Positions 34,003 through 42,916 of a stretch of 64,000 nt of DNA are shown here, piece by piece. The DNA is from Cohnella terricola (GTDB lineage Bacteria; Bacillota; Bacilli; Paenibacillales; Paenibacillaceae). Location of the stretch: contig NZ_VNJJ01000001.1 of the NCBI RefSeq assembly GCF_007786475.1, positions 434,001 to 498,000 of the forward strand, written 5' to 3'. The notes beneath the pieces are model-generated. The model had not been told where the DNA came from, ran no database searches, and worked only from the letters and a program-made list of their open reading frames with translations. A program made the translations under genes and the position numbers. Within the stretch, counting starts at the first letter, position 1. Each line of letters opens with the position of its first letter.

Positions 34003-35307
34003 TTATTTCGATTCGCCTTGCAAGTAATTGAAGAACGGTCCGTCGACCCAGAAGTCGTAGTTCACGACCGTCGCGGACGGATCCAGCTTCTTGAAGCCCG
34101 CAGTTACGGCAGCCGATTGAAGCTTCAGCGAGAACGACTGTGCGTAGTAATGTCCGGCGGAGATCTTGTTGTTGGAAATTTTCTTATAATCTTTGAGCTC
34201 GGTTTGAGAATAATACAACGGCTGCCACCAGGAACCGTAGATGAGACCGGCTTGCTTCTCTTCGTTTTTCTTGGCGTAGCGGAGCACGATGTCGTTAAAA
34301 CGGTTCTTGTCGGCCGTTGAAGCGAATTCGAAAGCCAAATCGTATTCCTTGGCGTATTCGATATAGTTCCCGTTCTCGATCTGAACGACCTCGTACAGGT
34401 CGGAAACGCCCGGATCGCCCCATTCTTGAAGGTAGATAAAGGCGGACGTCTTCGGTTCGAATTGGACTTTGGCTTTGATGCCTTCGCTGCGAAGCAGGCC
34501 GATGAGCTGAAGGGCGTGCTTGAAATCCGAGTGTCCGTAGACGAGAGACAAGGAATCGATGAAGTTGGCGTCGTAACGGCTGTCTTTCAAGTTATAACCC
34601 GTGACGAGATCTTGTTTCAACGCTTCGTCTACGATTTTTCTGAGCTCCGGCGCTTGGATAATGTCCGAAGTCCGGTAAGCATCGTTCAGCTTGGCGAAGA
34701 TGTCGGCATCCGAAGAATATCCGAGATAGTGTTTATATTGTCCTTTGGCTTCGAGAACTTTGCCGAGCAATGCGGTCGCGAGCGACTGGGAGGCGAGACC
34801 GTCGTTGCGGATTTCCGCGTAATAATCAGAAGTCAGCAGGCCGGCGTCCACCGCCGCGGCTAGCGTCCGCGCTTTGTCAGACGCGTACGCGTTCGATTTC
34901 CAGTTTAGCTTCAGTGCGGCGAGTGCTTTTTTTGTTTTGTCCGCGCTGTATGTGGCGGCGAGTTCCTTTAGATCGGCCGCCGTTAACGCGAGTTGCACCG
35001 CTTCGGCTGCTTGCAGCCGATCCGTCGTTTTGCCGGCCGTGGACACGGCTTTCGCGCCTGGAGCGGAAGCTAGAATCGCGTTCAGGGCAGTTACGAATTG
35101 GCCTCTCGTTAGCTTATCGCTTACAGTGACGCCGAATTTTTCTTTAAGGAAAACTCCGTATTCTTTTGCTTGAGCCGAAATTGGCGAAACGGACTGTGCG
35201 ACTGTCGCCGCGGAACTCCAGGATGGCGAGAAGGCTGCGGCTGAGGCCGGGAGAAGCAACGCGGATGCGAGCAACAGCTTGGATGCTGTCGAAATGTTTT
35301 TTCTCAT
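34003..35307 (-). CDS. Secreted protein of unknown function with SLH-like N-terminal segment
   Basis: A 434-residue exported protein with a clear signal peptide (MRKNISTASKLLLASALLLPASAAAF...). Residues about 45-130 resemble degenerate S-layer-homology motifs (LTRGQFVTALNAIL, RLQAAEAVQLAL). The rest is unrecognised and ends in aromatic-rich sequence (NYDFWVDGPFFNYLQG). GGAGG lies before the ATG at 35307. A single-gene unit with terminators on both sides. Confidence 0.8.
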   Translation of the reverse strand: MRKNISTASKLLLASALLLPASAAAFSPSWSSAATVAQSVSPISAQAKEYGVFLKEKFGVTVSDKLTRGQFVTALNAILASAPGAKAVSTAGKTTDRLQAAEAVQLALTAADLKELAATYSADKTKKALAALKLNWKSNAYASDKARTLAAAVDAGLLTSDYYAEIRNDGLASQSLATALLGKVLEAKGQYKHYLGYSSDADIFAKLNDAYRTSDIIQAPELRKIVDEALKQDLVTGYNLKDSRYDANFIDSLSLVYGHSDFKHALQLIGLLRSEGIKAKVQFEPKTSAFIYLQEWGDPGVSDLYEVVQIENGNYIEYAKEYDLAFEFASTADKNRFNDIVLRYAKKNEEKQAGLIYGSWWQPLYYSQTELKDYKKISNNKISAGHYYAQSFSLKLQSAAVTAGFKKLDPSATVVNYDFWVDGPFFNYLQGESK

Positions 35308-35394
35308 GATTAATTCCTCCAATTCAGATGAAAATACTATGAATATTGGATCGATCTTAGCATTATAATCCTACGCGTGTCAATACACAAACAA

Positions 35395-35429
35395 AGCGTG
35401 CCTCCCATGAATAGGGAAGCACGCTCTGT
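35395..35429 (-). terminator. Terminator of the MarR-LLM oxidoreductase operon
   Basis: AGCGTGCCTCCC and GGGAAGCACGCT form a 12-bp stem with one mismatch. On the minus strand it is followed by TTTGTTTGTG. Confidence 0.75.
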
Positions 35430-35440
35430 GATCTTGCTGC

Positions 35441-36454
35441 TTATCCGATTTCTTGTCTCGCTTCGGCGATCAGCTCGTAAGATCTTAATCTCGCTTGATG
35501 GTCGTAAATCTGCGAGGCGATGATCAGCTCGTCGGCGCCGGTGTCCGCGATGATGGCCTGCAACCGGTTCTTGACCTGCTCCTTGTCGCCGACAACGGCG
35601 AAGCCGAATTGCCGGAGCAGCGCCGCTTCTTCATACGGGGACCACAATCCGTCCATGCTGTCTACCGGAGGAGGCAACTGGCCGAAGCGTCCCCGAATCA
35701 TATTCAGGAATGCCTGCTGTTGAGAAGTGGCCAGCCTTTTGGCTTCGCGTTCGGTATCCGCCGCGGTTACGCTGACGCCGATCATGGCATACGGCTTCTC
35801 CAGCGTCTCGGACGGACGGAAGTTGTTGCGGTATATCTCCAGAGCGGGCATCAGATAATCCGGTGCAAAATGGCTTGCGAACGAGAACGGAAGACCGAGC
35901 TGAGCGGCCAATTGCGCGCTGAAGCCGCTGGATCCAAGCAGCCAGATCGGCACGTCGAGCCCTTCGCCGGGGATGGCGCGAACGATGCCGTTCACCGGCG
36001 CCGAGTTCGGTTTGAAGAACGCCCGCAATTCGCTCAACAGCTCGGGGAAGTCTTCGCCGCCGGCGCCGAGTCCTCTGCGGAGAACGCGGGACACCGCCTG
36101 GTCGGAACCGGGGGCTCTTCCGAGGCCGAGGTCGATCCGGTTCGGATAGAGCGACTCGAGCGTGCCGAACTGTTCGGCGATGACAAGCGGCGCGTGGTTG
36201 GGCAGCATAATGCCTCCCGAACCGACGCGGATCGTCGAGGTGCCCCCAGCGACATGACCGATCAGGACGGAAGTGGCTGAGCTAGCGATTCCGGGCATAC
36301 CGTGATGTTCGGCGAGCCAGAATCGATTGTATCCCCATCGCTCAGCGTGCTGAGCGAGATCGAGCGTATGGCGGAAAGAAACGGCAGGTGTACTGCCTTC
36401 GGTAATCGATGCCAGATCAAGGACGGAGAAGGTTGCGGACCGAGTTGATGCCAT
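35441..36454 (-). CDS. LLM-class flavin-dependent oxidoreductase (luciferase-like, MsnO8 type)
   Basis: A 337-residue member of the bacterial-luciferase superfamily: FSVLDLASI near the N-terminus, [12 protein letters not shown] (about 39-50), [26 protein letters not shown] and [11 protein letters not shown] (about 106-116). It uses reduced flavin from a partner reductase; the substrate is unknown. AAGGAGG precedes the ATG. The MarR regulator begins the same operon, with 15 nt between the genes. Confidence 0.9.
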   Translation of the reverse strand: MASTRSATFSVLDLASITEGSTPAVSFRHTLDLAQHAERWGYNRFWLAEHHGMPGIASSATSVLIGHVAGGTSTIRVGSGGIMLPNHAPLVIAEQFGTLESLYPNRIDLGLGRAPGSDQAVSRVLRRGLGAGGEDFPELLSELRAFFKPNSAPVNGIVRAIPGEGLDVPIWLLGSSGFSAQLAAQLGLPFSFASHFAPDYLMPALEIYRNNFRPSETLEKPYAMIGVSVTAADTEREAKRLATSQQQAFLNMIRGRFGQLPPPVDSMDGLWSPYEEAALLRQFGFAVVGDKEQVKNRLQAIIADTGADELIIASQIYDHQARLRSYELIAEARQEIG

Positions 36455-36469
36455 AGTTGTTGCGCCTCC

Positions 36470-36925
36470 TTACGGGCGGTGTTGCCCTTCGTTCATATTG
36501 CGGATCAATTGCAGCAAGCAGCGGTTAAAGGACGACAGATCATCCGTGCACAGATGTTTGAAGTTTGTTTGAGTGCCGAAAATATCGAATTGTTCCAATC
36601 GCACGAGCGCCTCCTGTCCCTTATCGGTTATCCGCACAAGGGTCACGCGTCGGTCGTCCGGTGCTTCGTAAGTCGTTACGTACTGGTGCTGCTTGAGCCG
36701 ATCGATCATGCCGGTCATATTCTGTTTCGTGACCTGCGTGTTCTGTCCCAACTGCTTTAACGACAAGTCCCCTTCCGCAAGCGACGAAAGGATGAACCAC
36801 TGGTGCACGCTCGTCAGTCCGACTTCGCAGACCAATTTGCGTCCGATGCGCTCCAGCAGGTTGGAGCAACGAAATATATTTACGACGATATTTCCGTGCA
36901 GTTGATCGTCTTTGTCCTTATCCAA
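36470..36925 (-). CDS. MarR-family transcriptional regulator
   Basis: A 151-residue winged-helix repressor. The recognition region is LSLKQLGQNTQVTKQNMTGMIDRLKQ (about 55-80), followed by the wing with YEAPDDRRVTLVRIT. A perfect palindrome lies just upstream of the start, which fits autoregulation and control of the downstream LLM oxidoreductase. GGAGAAG precedes the ATG. Confidence 0.92.
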   Translation of the reverse strand: MDKDKDDQLHGNIVVNIFRCSNLLERIGRKLVCEVGLTSVHQWFILSSLAEGDLSLKQLGQNTQVTKQNMTGMIDRLKQHQYVTTYEAPDDRRVTLVRITDKGQEALVRLEQFDIFGTQTNFKHLCTDDLSSFNRCLLQLIRNMNEGQHRP

Positions 36926-36940
36926 TGCGGCTTCTCCAAT

Positions 36941-36958
36941 TAGTCAATTTATTGACTA
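36941..36958. promoter_or_regulatory. MarR operator
   Basis: TAGTCAAT and ATTGACTA form perfect 8-bp arms around TT, 16 nt upstream of the MarR start codon. Size and symmetry suit a MarR dimer. Confidence 0.75.
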
Positions 36959-37069
36959 TAATCCTAACCAATCCGCCGGCGGATGTCAAACGGCCGCAGA
37001 AGGGGGGAGAAAAGCTTATGCATTTTTTTCCATTGATTGAAGAACACTACTTCCCGGAGGTGGTCTAAC

Positions 37070-37309
37070 ATGGATCAGCAAAACGGCAAGCAGCAAGTCG
37101 TTGCCGTTCGGAAGAACGGCGACGGAGACATTGTGGAGCTGAAGCTATCGTCCGGACAGGTCGTCGGCTACAAAGAAGCCCAGCAGATGGCCAAGAGCGA
37201 TCAGATCGCGAACGTTAATGTGTTCAAAGGGCGCGACGGCGACGAGCATCTGCGTTCCGATCCCGATGGCCGCGAAGACAACAACTTGGACAATCTGCCG
37301 ACATTTTAA
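37070..37309 (+). CDS. DUF3892 family small protein
   Basis: A 79-residue soluble protein with the DUF3892 pattern (VVAVRKNGDGDIVELKLSSG ... VNVFKGRDGDEHLRSDPDG). The function is unknown. CGGAGGTGG lies 9 nt before the ATG; the frame extends 11 codons further without a ribosome binding site. Confidence 0.82.
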   Translation: MDQQNGKQQVVAVRKNGDGDIVELKLSSGQVVGYKEAQQMAKSDQIANVNVFKGRDGDEHLRSDPDGREDNNLDNLPTF

Positions 37310-37316
37310 CGTGAAA

Positions 37317-37355
37317 GAGGGTGTCCCATAAGTGATATGGGCTGCCCTTTTTTTC
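37317..37355 (+). terminator. Terminator after the DUF3892 gene
   Basis: AGGGTGTCCCATA and TATGGGCTGCCCT form an imperfect stem followed by TTTTTTT. The first bases (GAGGGTGTCCCATAAGT) resemble the hairpin on the far side of the nearby transposase remnant (14 of 17 identical), so this could be a former IS end. Confidence 0.75.
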
Positions 37356-37399
37356 GGGCGGGAACTTACAAATCGAGAAACTTCACGATTCCAATCTGC

Positions 37400-37644
37400 C
37401 TAATTCCCGTCCATGGGCATTGTAACGGTCTCGCAGACCGTTACAGACACAGAACTCCCGTACATGGGCATTGTAACGGTCTCGCAGACCGTTACAGACA
37501 CTGAACTCACGTCCACGGGCATTGTAACGGTCTCGCAGACCGTTACAGACACTGAACTTCCATCCACGGGCATTGCAACGGTCTCGCAGACCGTTACAGA
37601 CACTGAACCCCCGTCCACGGGCATTGCAACGGTCTCGCAGACTT
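37400..37644. repeat. Tandem array B: five 51-bp units with a 23-bp palindrome
   Basis: Starts of TGTAACGGTCTCGCAGACCGTTACA (or TGCAACGG...) fall at 37421, 37472, 37523, 37574 and 37625, all 51 bp apart. Arms GTAACGGTCT/AGACCGTTAC around CGC are perfect in the first three copies. The fifth palindrome is cut after AGAC, exactly where transposase-like sequence begins. Because 51 is divisible by 3, both strands show long open frames, but these are not genes. Confidence 0.92.
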
Positions 37645-38756
37645 GTTAATACCGCTGTAAACCAACTTAGTGACAGCATCTTTCATCATTTACCCTACAC
37701 TCAGCGACTTTAATCCTCACGCCAAATCGCGAAAGCCGTCCGCGAAAACATCATGTTCATGTGGATTGCAGGCAGGCAACGCCCGGATTTTCGTATCATT
37801 AATCGGTTTCGTTCGGAGCGAATGAAAGCCGTACTGGAGACCGTGTTAACTGCGGTTCTTCAATTTCTGGTTGAGGAGAACTACGCACAGCTTCAGATTT
37901 ACTTTTTGGAACAGCGGCTGCAAGAGAAGCCAAAAGATAAGCCGCTGAAGAAGGCGGTACGCGCGCTTCGCAGGGATTTGCTTCCCGCCTTCGGAGATAC
38001 GAGACTCATGAAGCCAATTTACGAGAAACTGCTACAGCAAAACGGATCATGAAGTCACATTATGCGAATGAAAGAAGACACATGAGAAATGGCCAGCTCA
38101 AGCCTGGTTACAACGTGCAGATCGGCACCGAAAATCAATTCATTGTCGGCTAAAGTTTGCACCAACGATCGACGGATACACGCTGCCTCATCCCTCATCT
38201 CGAAAAATTAAAATCACAGTTAGGCAAGTTACCAGGGATCATCATCGCTGATGCGGGTTATGGTGGCGAAGAAAATTACGAATATTTGGATCAGAACGAA
38301 ATCGAAGCGATCATCAAATACAGCACGTATCACCGCGAAAAAAGCAAGGTATGGCAGAAGGACATTAGCAAGATCGACAACTGGACATCGAACCGTTATT
38401 ACCGAAGTGCCAGTTGTGAAGACTGTCCGTTCAAACCGCAGTGTACGCTAGCACAAGGCGATCGTGAGATAAGAGTCAGAATAAAGTATTTGCAGCTAAA
38501 GAACCAAGCCAGTCAAAGACTCCAAAGCAAAGAAGGTTATGCCCTAGCCGTAAGGCGCAGGATTGAGCCGGAGCCCGTGTTTGGCGCTTTGAAGAACAAT
38601 CGTGGGTTTAAAAGATTTCTACTTCGAGGCTTGCCCAAAGTTAGCCTCGAGGTCGGGTGCTTTTCCCTTGCCCACAATCTACTCAAGAAAGCCAGTGTAG
38701 ACGCAAAAAACCGAGGAGCTAAGCGGATACAAATCGCTTTGCTCCTCGATTTCTAA
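37645..38756 (+). pseudogene. Decayed IS1182-family transposase
   Basis: Broken remnant of an IS1182-type (DDE) transposase. The N-terminal part is recognisable from 37645 (VNTAVNQLSDSIFHHL), with an in-frame TAA at 37711 where SSRQIAKAVRENIMFMWIAGRQ follows. Around 37907 the reading jumps from ENYAQLQIYF to LEQRLQEKPKD, indicating an internal deletion. After about 38080 there is a one-base frameshift (KED then [24 protein letters not shown]), another TAA near 38152, and then an intact C-terminal part to 38756 with DAGYGGEENYEYL, SCEDCPFKPQC and the catalytic-Glu region EPVFGALKNNRGFKRF. It cannot make active transposase. Confidence 0.9.
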
Positions 38757-38777
38757 ATATCATCCTATTTTACTGCT

Positions 38778-38816
38778 GAGAGTGTACCACAAGTAATTTT
38801 GGAACACTCTCTTTTG
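38778..38816. terminator. Bidirectional terminator at the right edge of the IS remnant
   Basis: GAGAGTGT (38778-38785) and ACACTCTC (38804-38811) with an inner CCA/TGG stem, then TTTTG. It resembles the hairpin at 37317 and may be the original right end of the element; it now also serves the converging AI-2E-family gene. Confidence 0.65.
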
Positions 38817-38819
38817 TCA

Positions 38820-39932
38820 TCACGCGTCCGGAGTTGACATAGAGGTAGGTCCCTTGTCGGCGCGCTTGGCGATGTTGTAGCGATAGATTCGAATGGCAAT
38901 GATCTTAACGATGCTATAGGTCGGAACGACGATGATCATACCGAGCGGCCCGATGATCGCGCCGATGCCAATGATCAGAAGCATGATCGTGAGCGGATGC
39001 ACGTTGAGCTTTTTGCCCATGATTCTGGGGGCGATCAGATTCGCTTCGATCTGGTTCGAGATGACGACAACGATGCAGGCTTCGATGGCGGCGAAGGGCG
39101 AGATCGTCAGGGCAACGATAACCGCGGGAATGCCCGCGAGCAGCGGGCCCAAATACGGAATGACGTTGGTGATCGCCGCGACAAGGCCGAGAAGCAGCGG
39201 GTAGGGCAGATCGATGATGAGGTAGCCGCAGAACACGAGAGTGCCCATCACGAGCGACGTAATGACTTTGCCCAAGATGAAAGAGCCGATCGAGGCGTCG
39301 ATTTCCGTCATCGCCGATATGACTTCTTTATGTAGTCGCGCCGGCAAGAATCTCGTTACAAGGGCGGGAAATTTGTTATCCTCCCTCAGCATGTAATAGA
39401 TAATGAACGGAACGAGACCGAGCAGCAGGAAAAAATTCATGATGGCGTTAAATAGACTGCGTACGCTGCCGACGACGGAATTCAGAATATCGCCGAGCGC
39501 AGAGGATAGCTGCGAAGCGATATTTTCGGTCGAGAATGTTTCCTCTTTGCCGATGTTTTGAATCCAAGGGTGCTCTTGAAGAGATATTAGCCATTTGCGA
39601 ACCGCTTCCAGAATTTCCGGGAAATTATCGACGAGCGTGAACGACTGCTGACGGATCGGCGGCCAGACGAGCGAGGAAAACAAAAATATCAGCCCAATGA
39701 CGGCCAAGTAAACGATCAGAATGGACAGCGAGATCGGAATTCGTCTGGCTAGCAGGCGTACGGCAGGGCGGAACATATAATAGAACATGCCCGACACGAC
39801 GACCGGGACGAAAAGAGCCGCAAGCACGGCGCCAAGCGGATCGAACAAAAAATGCACCTTCGAAGCCAGAAAGGCGATGAGCAGCACGACGATGATCCCG
39901 TATCCGATTCTGAACCATTTTCCTTGCGGCAT
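38820..39932 (-). CDS. AI-2E family transporter (PerM/YtvI-like membrane protein)
   Basis: A 370-residue integral membrane protein with about eight hydrophobic segments and the family C-terminal block (PYLGPLLAGIPAVIVAL ... EANLIAPRIMGKKLNVHPLTIMLLIIGIGAIIGPLGMI). Members include autoinducer exporters, Na+/H+ antiporters and YtvI proteins; which applies here is not visible. GAGAAGAGG lies upstream of the ATG. Confidence 0.88.
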   Translation of the reverse strand: MPQGKWFRIGYGIIVVLLIAFLASKVHFLFDPLGAVLAALFVPVVVSGMFYYMFRPAVRLLARRIPISLSILIVYLAVIGLIFLFSSLVWPPIRQQSFTLVDNFPEILEAVRKWLISLQEHPWIQNIGKEETFSTENIASQLSSALGDILNSVVGSVRSLFNAIMNFFLLLGLVPFIIYYMLREDNKFPALVTRFLPARLHKEVISAMTEIDASIGSFILGKVITSLVMGTLVFCGYLIIDLPYPLLLGLVAAITNVIPYLGPLLAGIPAVIVALTISPFAAIEACIVVVISNQIEANLIAPRIMGKKLNVHPLTIMLLIIGIGAIIGPLGMIIVVPTYSIVKIIAIRIYRYNIAKRADKGPTSMSTPDA

Positions 39933-40110
39933 GGGCGGCCTCTTCTCTTATTAGGATTTTTTTCCACTATAAGAAGCATACACGGATTTAGGACAATTAT
40001 AAAGTCTGTCCTCCGACGCATGAAAGCGATTGACGGATTGGAAAAAATTAGATTACAGTTGATTTATTCCGAAATCCGGCGTATTTATAGCGAGGAGGCT
40101 GAAGCATCGC

Positions 40111-40611
40111 ATGAGACGTATCGCAAGTGCGTTAACTGTATTAAGAAGAACGATAATCATCTTTCTCGTCATTATTCTTGCCGCATACTATATCGAGCAA
40201 TGGGTTGATAGCGGGAAACGGGGTATTAACGACCCGATGAAAGAATTGAAGGCGGACGGCGCAGTCGCGACAATACCGGTGGGGAAAAGTTTCGCTATTG
40301 ACAACGATACATTCACCGCTGACGCTGTCTATGTGACGAATAAGCAGATCATGGTGACCTACACTTATCGCATGAAGCAGCGGAAGGTTAGTTGGTCTTT
40401 TCCAGAGATGAGCCTAAAACTCATTACGCCCGACGGCCAGCAATTGACCAGTCATAGCGGAGGCTCAAGCGGATTTTCTTGGGGAGCACGCGGCAACGTT
40501 TCTTATGGTCTTCCGGATCATCCGGCCGATCGTGTTATGCTCATCTACGATCTCTACGACCGGTATGGCGAGATCGAACTTCCCCTACCGAAGGTGGGTG
40601 AAGGGACATGA
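40111..40611 (+). CDS. Membrane-anchored protein of unknown function
   Basis: A 166-residue protein with one N-terminal hydrophobic anchor (about 12-28) and an extracytoplasmic, beta-rich domain (IAIDNDTFTADAVYVTNKQIMVTYTY, SFPEMSLKLITPDGQQL). The domain looks like the immunoglobulin-like DUF found in anti-sigma-type proteins (DUF4179/DUF5643-like), but the match is not certain. GAGGAGG is 13 nt upstream of the ATG. It overlaps the next gene by 4 nt. Confidence 0.75.
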   Translation: MRRIASALTVLRRTIIIFLVIILAAYYIEQWVDSGKRGINDPMKELKADGAVATIPVGKSFAIDNDTFTADAVYVTNKQIMVTYTYRMKQRKVSWSFPEMSLKLITPDGQQLTSHSGGSSGFSWGARGNVSYGLPDHPADRVMLIYDLYDRYGEIELPLPKVGEGT

Positions 40612-41189
40612 AGAAAAAGACATTATTCGCCATAGGCGAATGGATCGCAGTTGCGCTGCTGATTTGGCTTTGCTTCCATGAAAATCTTATTCCTATCGGC
40701 GGATCCACGCCGGAAGAAACGCATCGGCTATCCGAGAGCAGCTTTCATTACGGTCCATCCGAAATCGTTCGCAAAGTCGAGGTCCCGTTCGATAAGGACC
40801 AAGTGATCTTCCTCGGAACGTACAAGGATTGGTTCTCTGCGGACAGCGTGTACCGTAAAAGAGGAGGCTGGTTTCCCGGCGGAGGCGTCGCGGGCGTCGA
40901 GATCGATCGCGACAAGGCTTTCTCCTATAGCTGGGAAGGCAATTCCGCTGGCGACTCTCAAATCATGTATAAATTCTACGGCTACGTATCAGATGACCGC
41001 ATCGCTACTATGGAATTGCTCATGACGGAAAAGGATACGGGTAAGCCGGTACAGATGCGCGAAGAAATCACGAATGACCGGATGTTTTTGTTCCTATGGA
41101 AAATCAAGGACGGCAGCCGCGATTGGCAAGCGATTCGTGGCTTGGACAAGGACAACAAAGTCATCTATGAGCAAACGTTCGGTACATGA
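40608..41189 (+). CDS. Membrane-anchored protein of unknown function
   Basis: A 193-residue protein with a single N-terminal hydrophobic segment (about 5-24) and an exported domain without recognised motifs, rich in aromatic and charged residues (WFSADSVYRKRGGWFPGGGVAGVEIDRD has a Gly-rich turn). The ATGA overlap with the preceding gene shows that the two are co-translated and may act together. Confidence 0.72.
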   Translation: MKKKTLFAIGEWIAVALLIWLCFHENLIPIGGSTPEETHRLSESSFHYGPSEIVRKVEVPFDKDQVIFLGTYKDWFSADSVYRKRGGWFPGGGVAGVEIDRDKAFSYSWEGNSAGDSQIMYKFYGYVSDDRIATMELLMTEKDTGKPVQMREEITNDRMFLFLWKIKDGSRDWQAIRGLDKDNKVIYEQTFGT

Positions 41190-41383
41190 TGGAATATTCG
41201 CCTCGTAATAATCGGCACGAAGTTCTGCCGGGCAGGGGACATACACGATCCAGCGGTTTATTGGGCCTGGAGCGGAGCGAGTTGTTCGATAAAATCGAGC
41301 AATTCGGCGAGAAAGGCCCGATGCAAATCATCGTCGAAACCCGGACCACGCAACTAAACGATGCTAAATTCCGTCAACTATAA
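41186..41383 (+). CDS. Possible small protein in the membrane-protein operon
   Basis: A 65-codon frame that begins at ATGATG overlapping the previous stop and ends 33 nt before the next gene. It has no hydrophobic segment and no recognised motif, and the opposite strand is also open. Position is the main support. Confidence 0.3.
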   Translation: MMEYSPRNNRHEVLPGRGHTRSSGLLGLERSELFDKIEQFGEKGPMQIIVETRTTQLNDAKFRQL

Positions 41384-41416
41384 TGTCACAAGACTGGCAG
41401 AAGAGGAGTTGAGGGC

Positions 41417-42154
41417 ATGAACCGATCGCAAGCCGAGATGTCCGAGCCGAGGATCGTCGATCCGCTATTCTACGCTCTGGTCGGAACATCGGTATTATGC
41501 GCGGCGCTTATCGTCGTTAGAGCATTTCAGCTAGATTACGTCCAATTTCGGTTTTTGTTGTGGAATTTATTTCTCGCCTGGCTGCCGCTTGTCGTCTCAA
41601 TGGCGTCTTTAGCGCTAGTCCGCGTCACTAAAGGGGCTAACCTGGCCATCGGGCTCGGTTTCCTAGGCATAGCCTGGCTGCTGCTTTATCCGAACGCGCC
41701 TTATTTAACGACCGATTTTATCCATCTCATCTTTAACCGGGTATACGACGGAGCGGATAAAGACGGGTTGCTGCTATGGTACGATCTGGTTCTCTTTTTC
41801 CTGTTTTCCTGGTGCGGACTGCTGCTCGGATACTTGTCCATGCGACACTTCCATTTCATCGTCGTCCGCTTCGTTGGCGTTATGACCGGGTGGTTTTTTA
41901 TCTTGGTCGTATCGTTTCTAGGAGGTTTCGGCGTTTATTTGGGACGGGTCGTGCGCTTGAACAGCTGGGATGTTCTATTCAATCCTTTCCGGCTGATCGA
42001 GGGCGTGCTGCAAGGCATTAACGCCCGTGCCGCCGTCTTTACGCTTCTGTTCGGCACGCTCATCTTAATCGTCTACGTGACGCTTTTCCTACTCGGAGGC
42101 AACCTCAGCCGCGTTCAGTCCACGACCTCGCAGGGGAGCGGCGAAAGGCCGTGA
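41417..42154 (+). CDS. DUF1361 membrane protein
   Basis: A 245-residue protein with about six or seven membrane helices and the DUF1361 signature LLYPNAPYLTTDFIHL (about 94-109) plus a conserved WYDL segment. The function of the family is unknown. AGAGGAG lies 10 nt before the ATG. It is probably in the same transcript as the two anchored proteins upstream. Confidence 0.88.
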   Translation: MNRSQAEMSEPRIVDPLFYALVGTSVLCAALIVVRAFQLDYVQFRFLLWNLFLAWLPLVVSMASLALVRVTKGANLAIGLGFLGIAWLLLYPNAPYLTTDFIHLIFNRVYDGADKDGLLLWYDLVLFFLFSWCGLLLGYLSMRHFHFIVVRFVGVMTGWFFILVVSFLGGFGVYLGRVVRLNSWDVLFNPFRLIEGVLQGINARAAVFTLLFGTLILIVYVTLFLLGGNLSRVQSTTSQGSGERP

Positions 42155-42268
42155 AGCCTGACGAATAGGCCCTTCCACGGGACTTTTACGCCGGATTAAG
42201 GCTTATGGAACCATGATTTATCCTTCCTCGTATGAGATAATAAGAGATATCGAAGGGAGTGCACTAAG

Positions 42269-42844
42269 ATGAGCTTTTTCAAAAAGATTACGGATTCGGT
42301 TAGCAAAGGAGTTACCTCCGCAACCGAGAAAGCGCAGCAAACGGTGGAAATCACGAAACTAAACGCGCAAATATCCGGCAAACGCAAAGATATCGACAAA
42401 CTATTCGCAAAAATCGGCGAATCCGTATATGAAGGTTATGTGGCACACGATCTGTCCCTCGCCGAGGCGAAAGTCATGCCCCGCTGCGAGGAAATTTCCG
42501 CCATACGCGATGAAATCGCGGCGCTTGATGCACGCATCAAAGAGATTCGCAATGAGAAAGATTGCGTGTGCGGCAAACGCGTGGCTGAGGATACGAGGTT
42601 CTGTCCGTCCTGCGGTCATCCGTTTCCCGTGCCGGAACCGGCTCCGATCGAGAAAACCCCGATCCAGGTCGATCCGTACGTACCGGACGACTCTGAAGTC
42701 GTGACTTCGGAAACGGCGGAGAGTTCGGAAGAAGAGAATGCTTCTAACGTCCATGCGGATCAACGGCAAATATGCCAAAATTGCGGGACGCCGCTCTACG
42801 CGGACAGTCATTTCTGCCCGGCTTGCGGGCAATCGACGAGATAA
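42269..42844 (+). CDS. Coiled-coil protein with two zinc ribbons
   Basis: A 191-residue cytosolic protein. Residues 1 to about 95 are mostly helical and charged, likely coiled coil. A first zinc ribbon (CVCGKR ... CPSCG, about 99-117) and a C-terminal one (CQNCGTPL ... CPACG, about 170-188) flank an acidic, Pro-rich linker. No specific function can be assigned. GAAGGGAG precedes the ATG. Confidence 0.8.
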   Translation: MSFFKKITDSVSKGVTSATEKAQQTVEITKLNAQISGKRKDIDKLFAKIGESVYEGYVAHDLSLAEAKVMPRCEEISAIRDEIAALDARIKEIRNEKDCVCGKRVAEDTRFCPSCGHPFPVPEPAPIEKTPIQVDPYVPDDSEVVTSETAESSEEENASNVHADQRQICQNCGTPLYADSHFCPACGQSTR

Positions 42845-42847
42845 CCA

Positions 42848-42895
42848 AAGAGATCGGACCTGCCCATTATCGGACGGCGGGGACCGATCTCTTGT
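42848..42895. terminator. Terminator between zinc-ribbon gene and gerP operon
   Basis: AAGAGATCGG (from 42848) pairs with CCGATCTCTT (42884-42893). It serves converging transcription units. Confidence 0.75.
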
Positions 42896-42916
42896 CATAT
42901 ACCCGATGCCATTATT

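Noticed and set aside
37413..37649. Repetitive 78-aa frame with 17-residue repeats (GIVTVSQTVTDTEL)
   Set aside because: It arises from the 51-bp repeat unit, which is divisible by 3, and open frames exist on the other strand too; there is no ribosome binding site.
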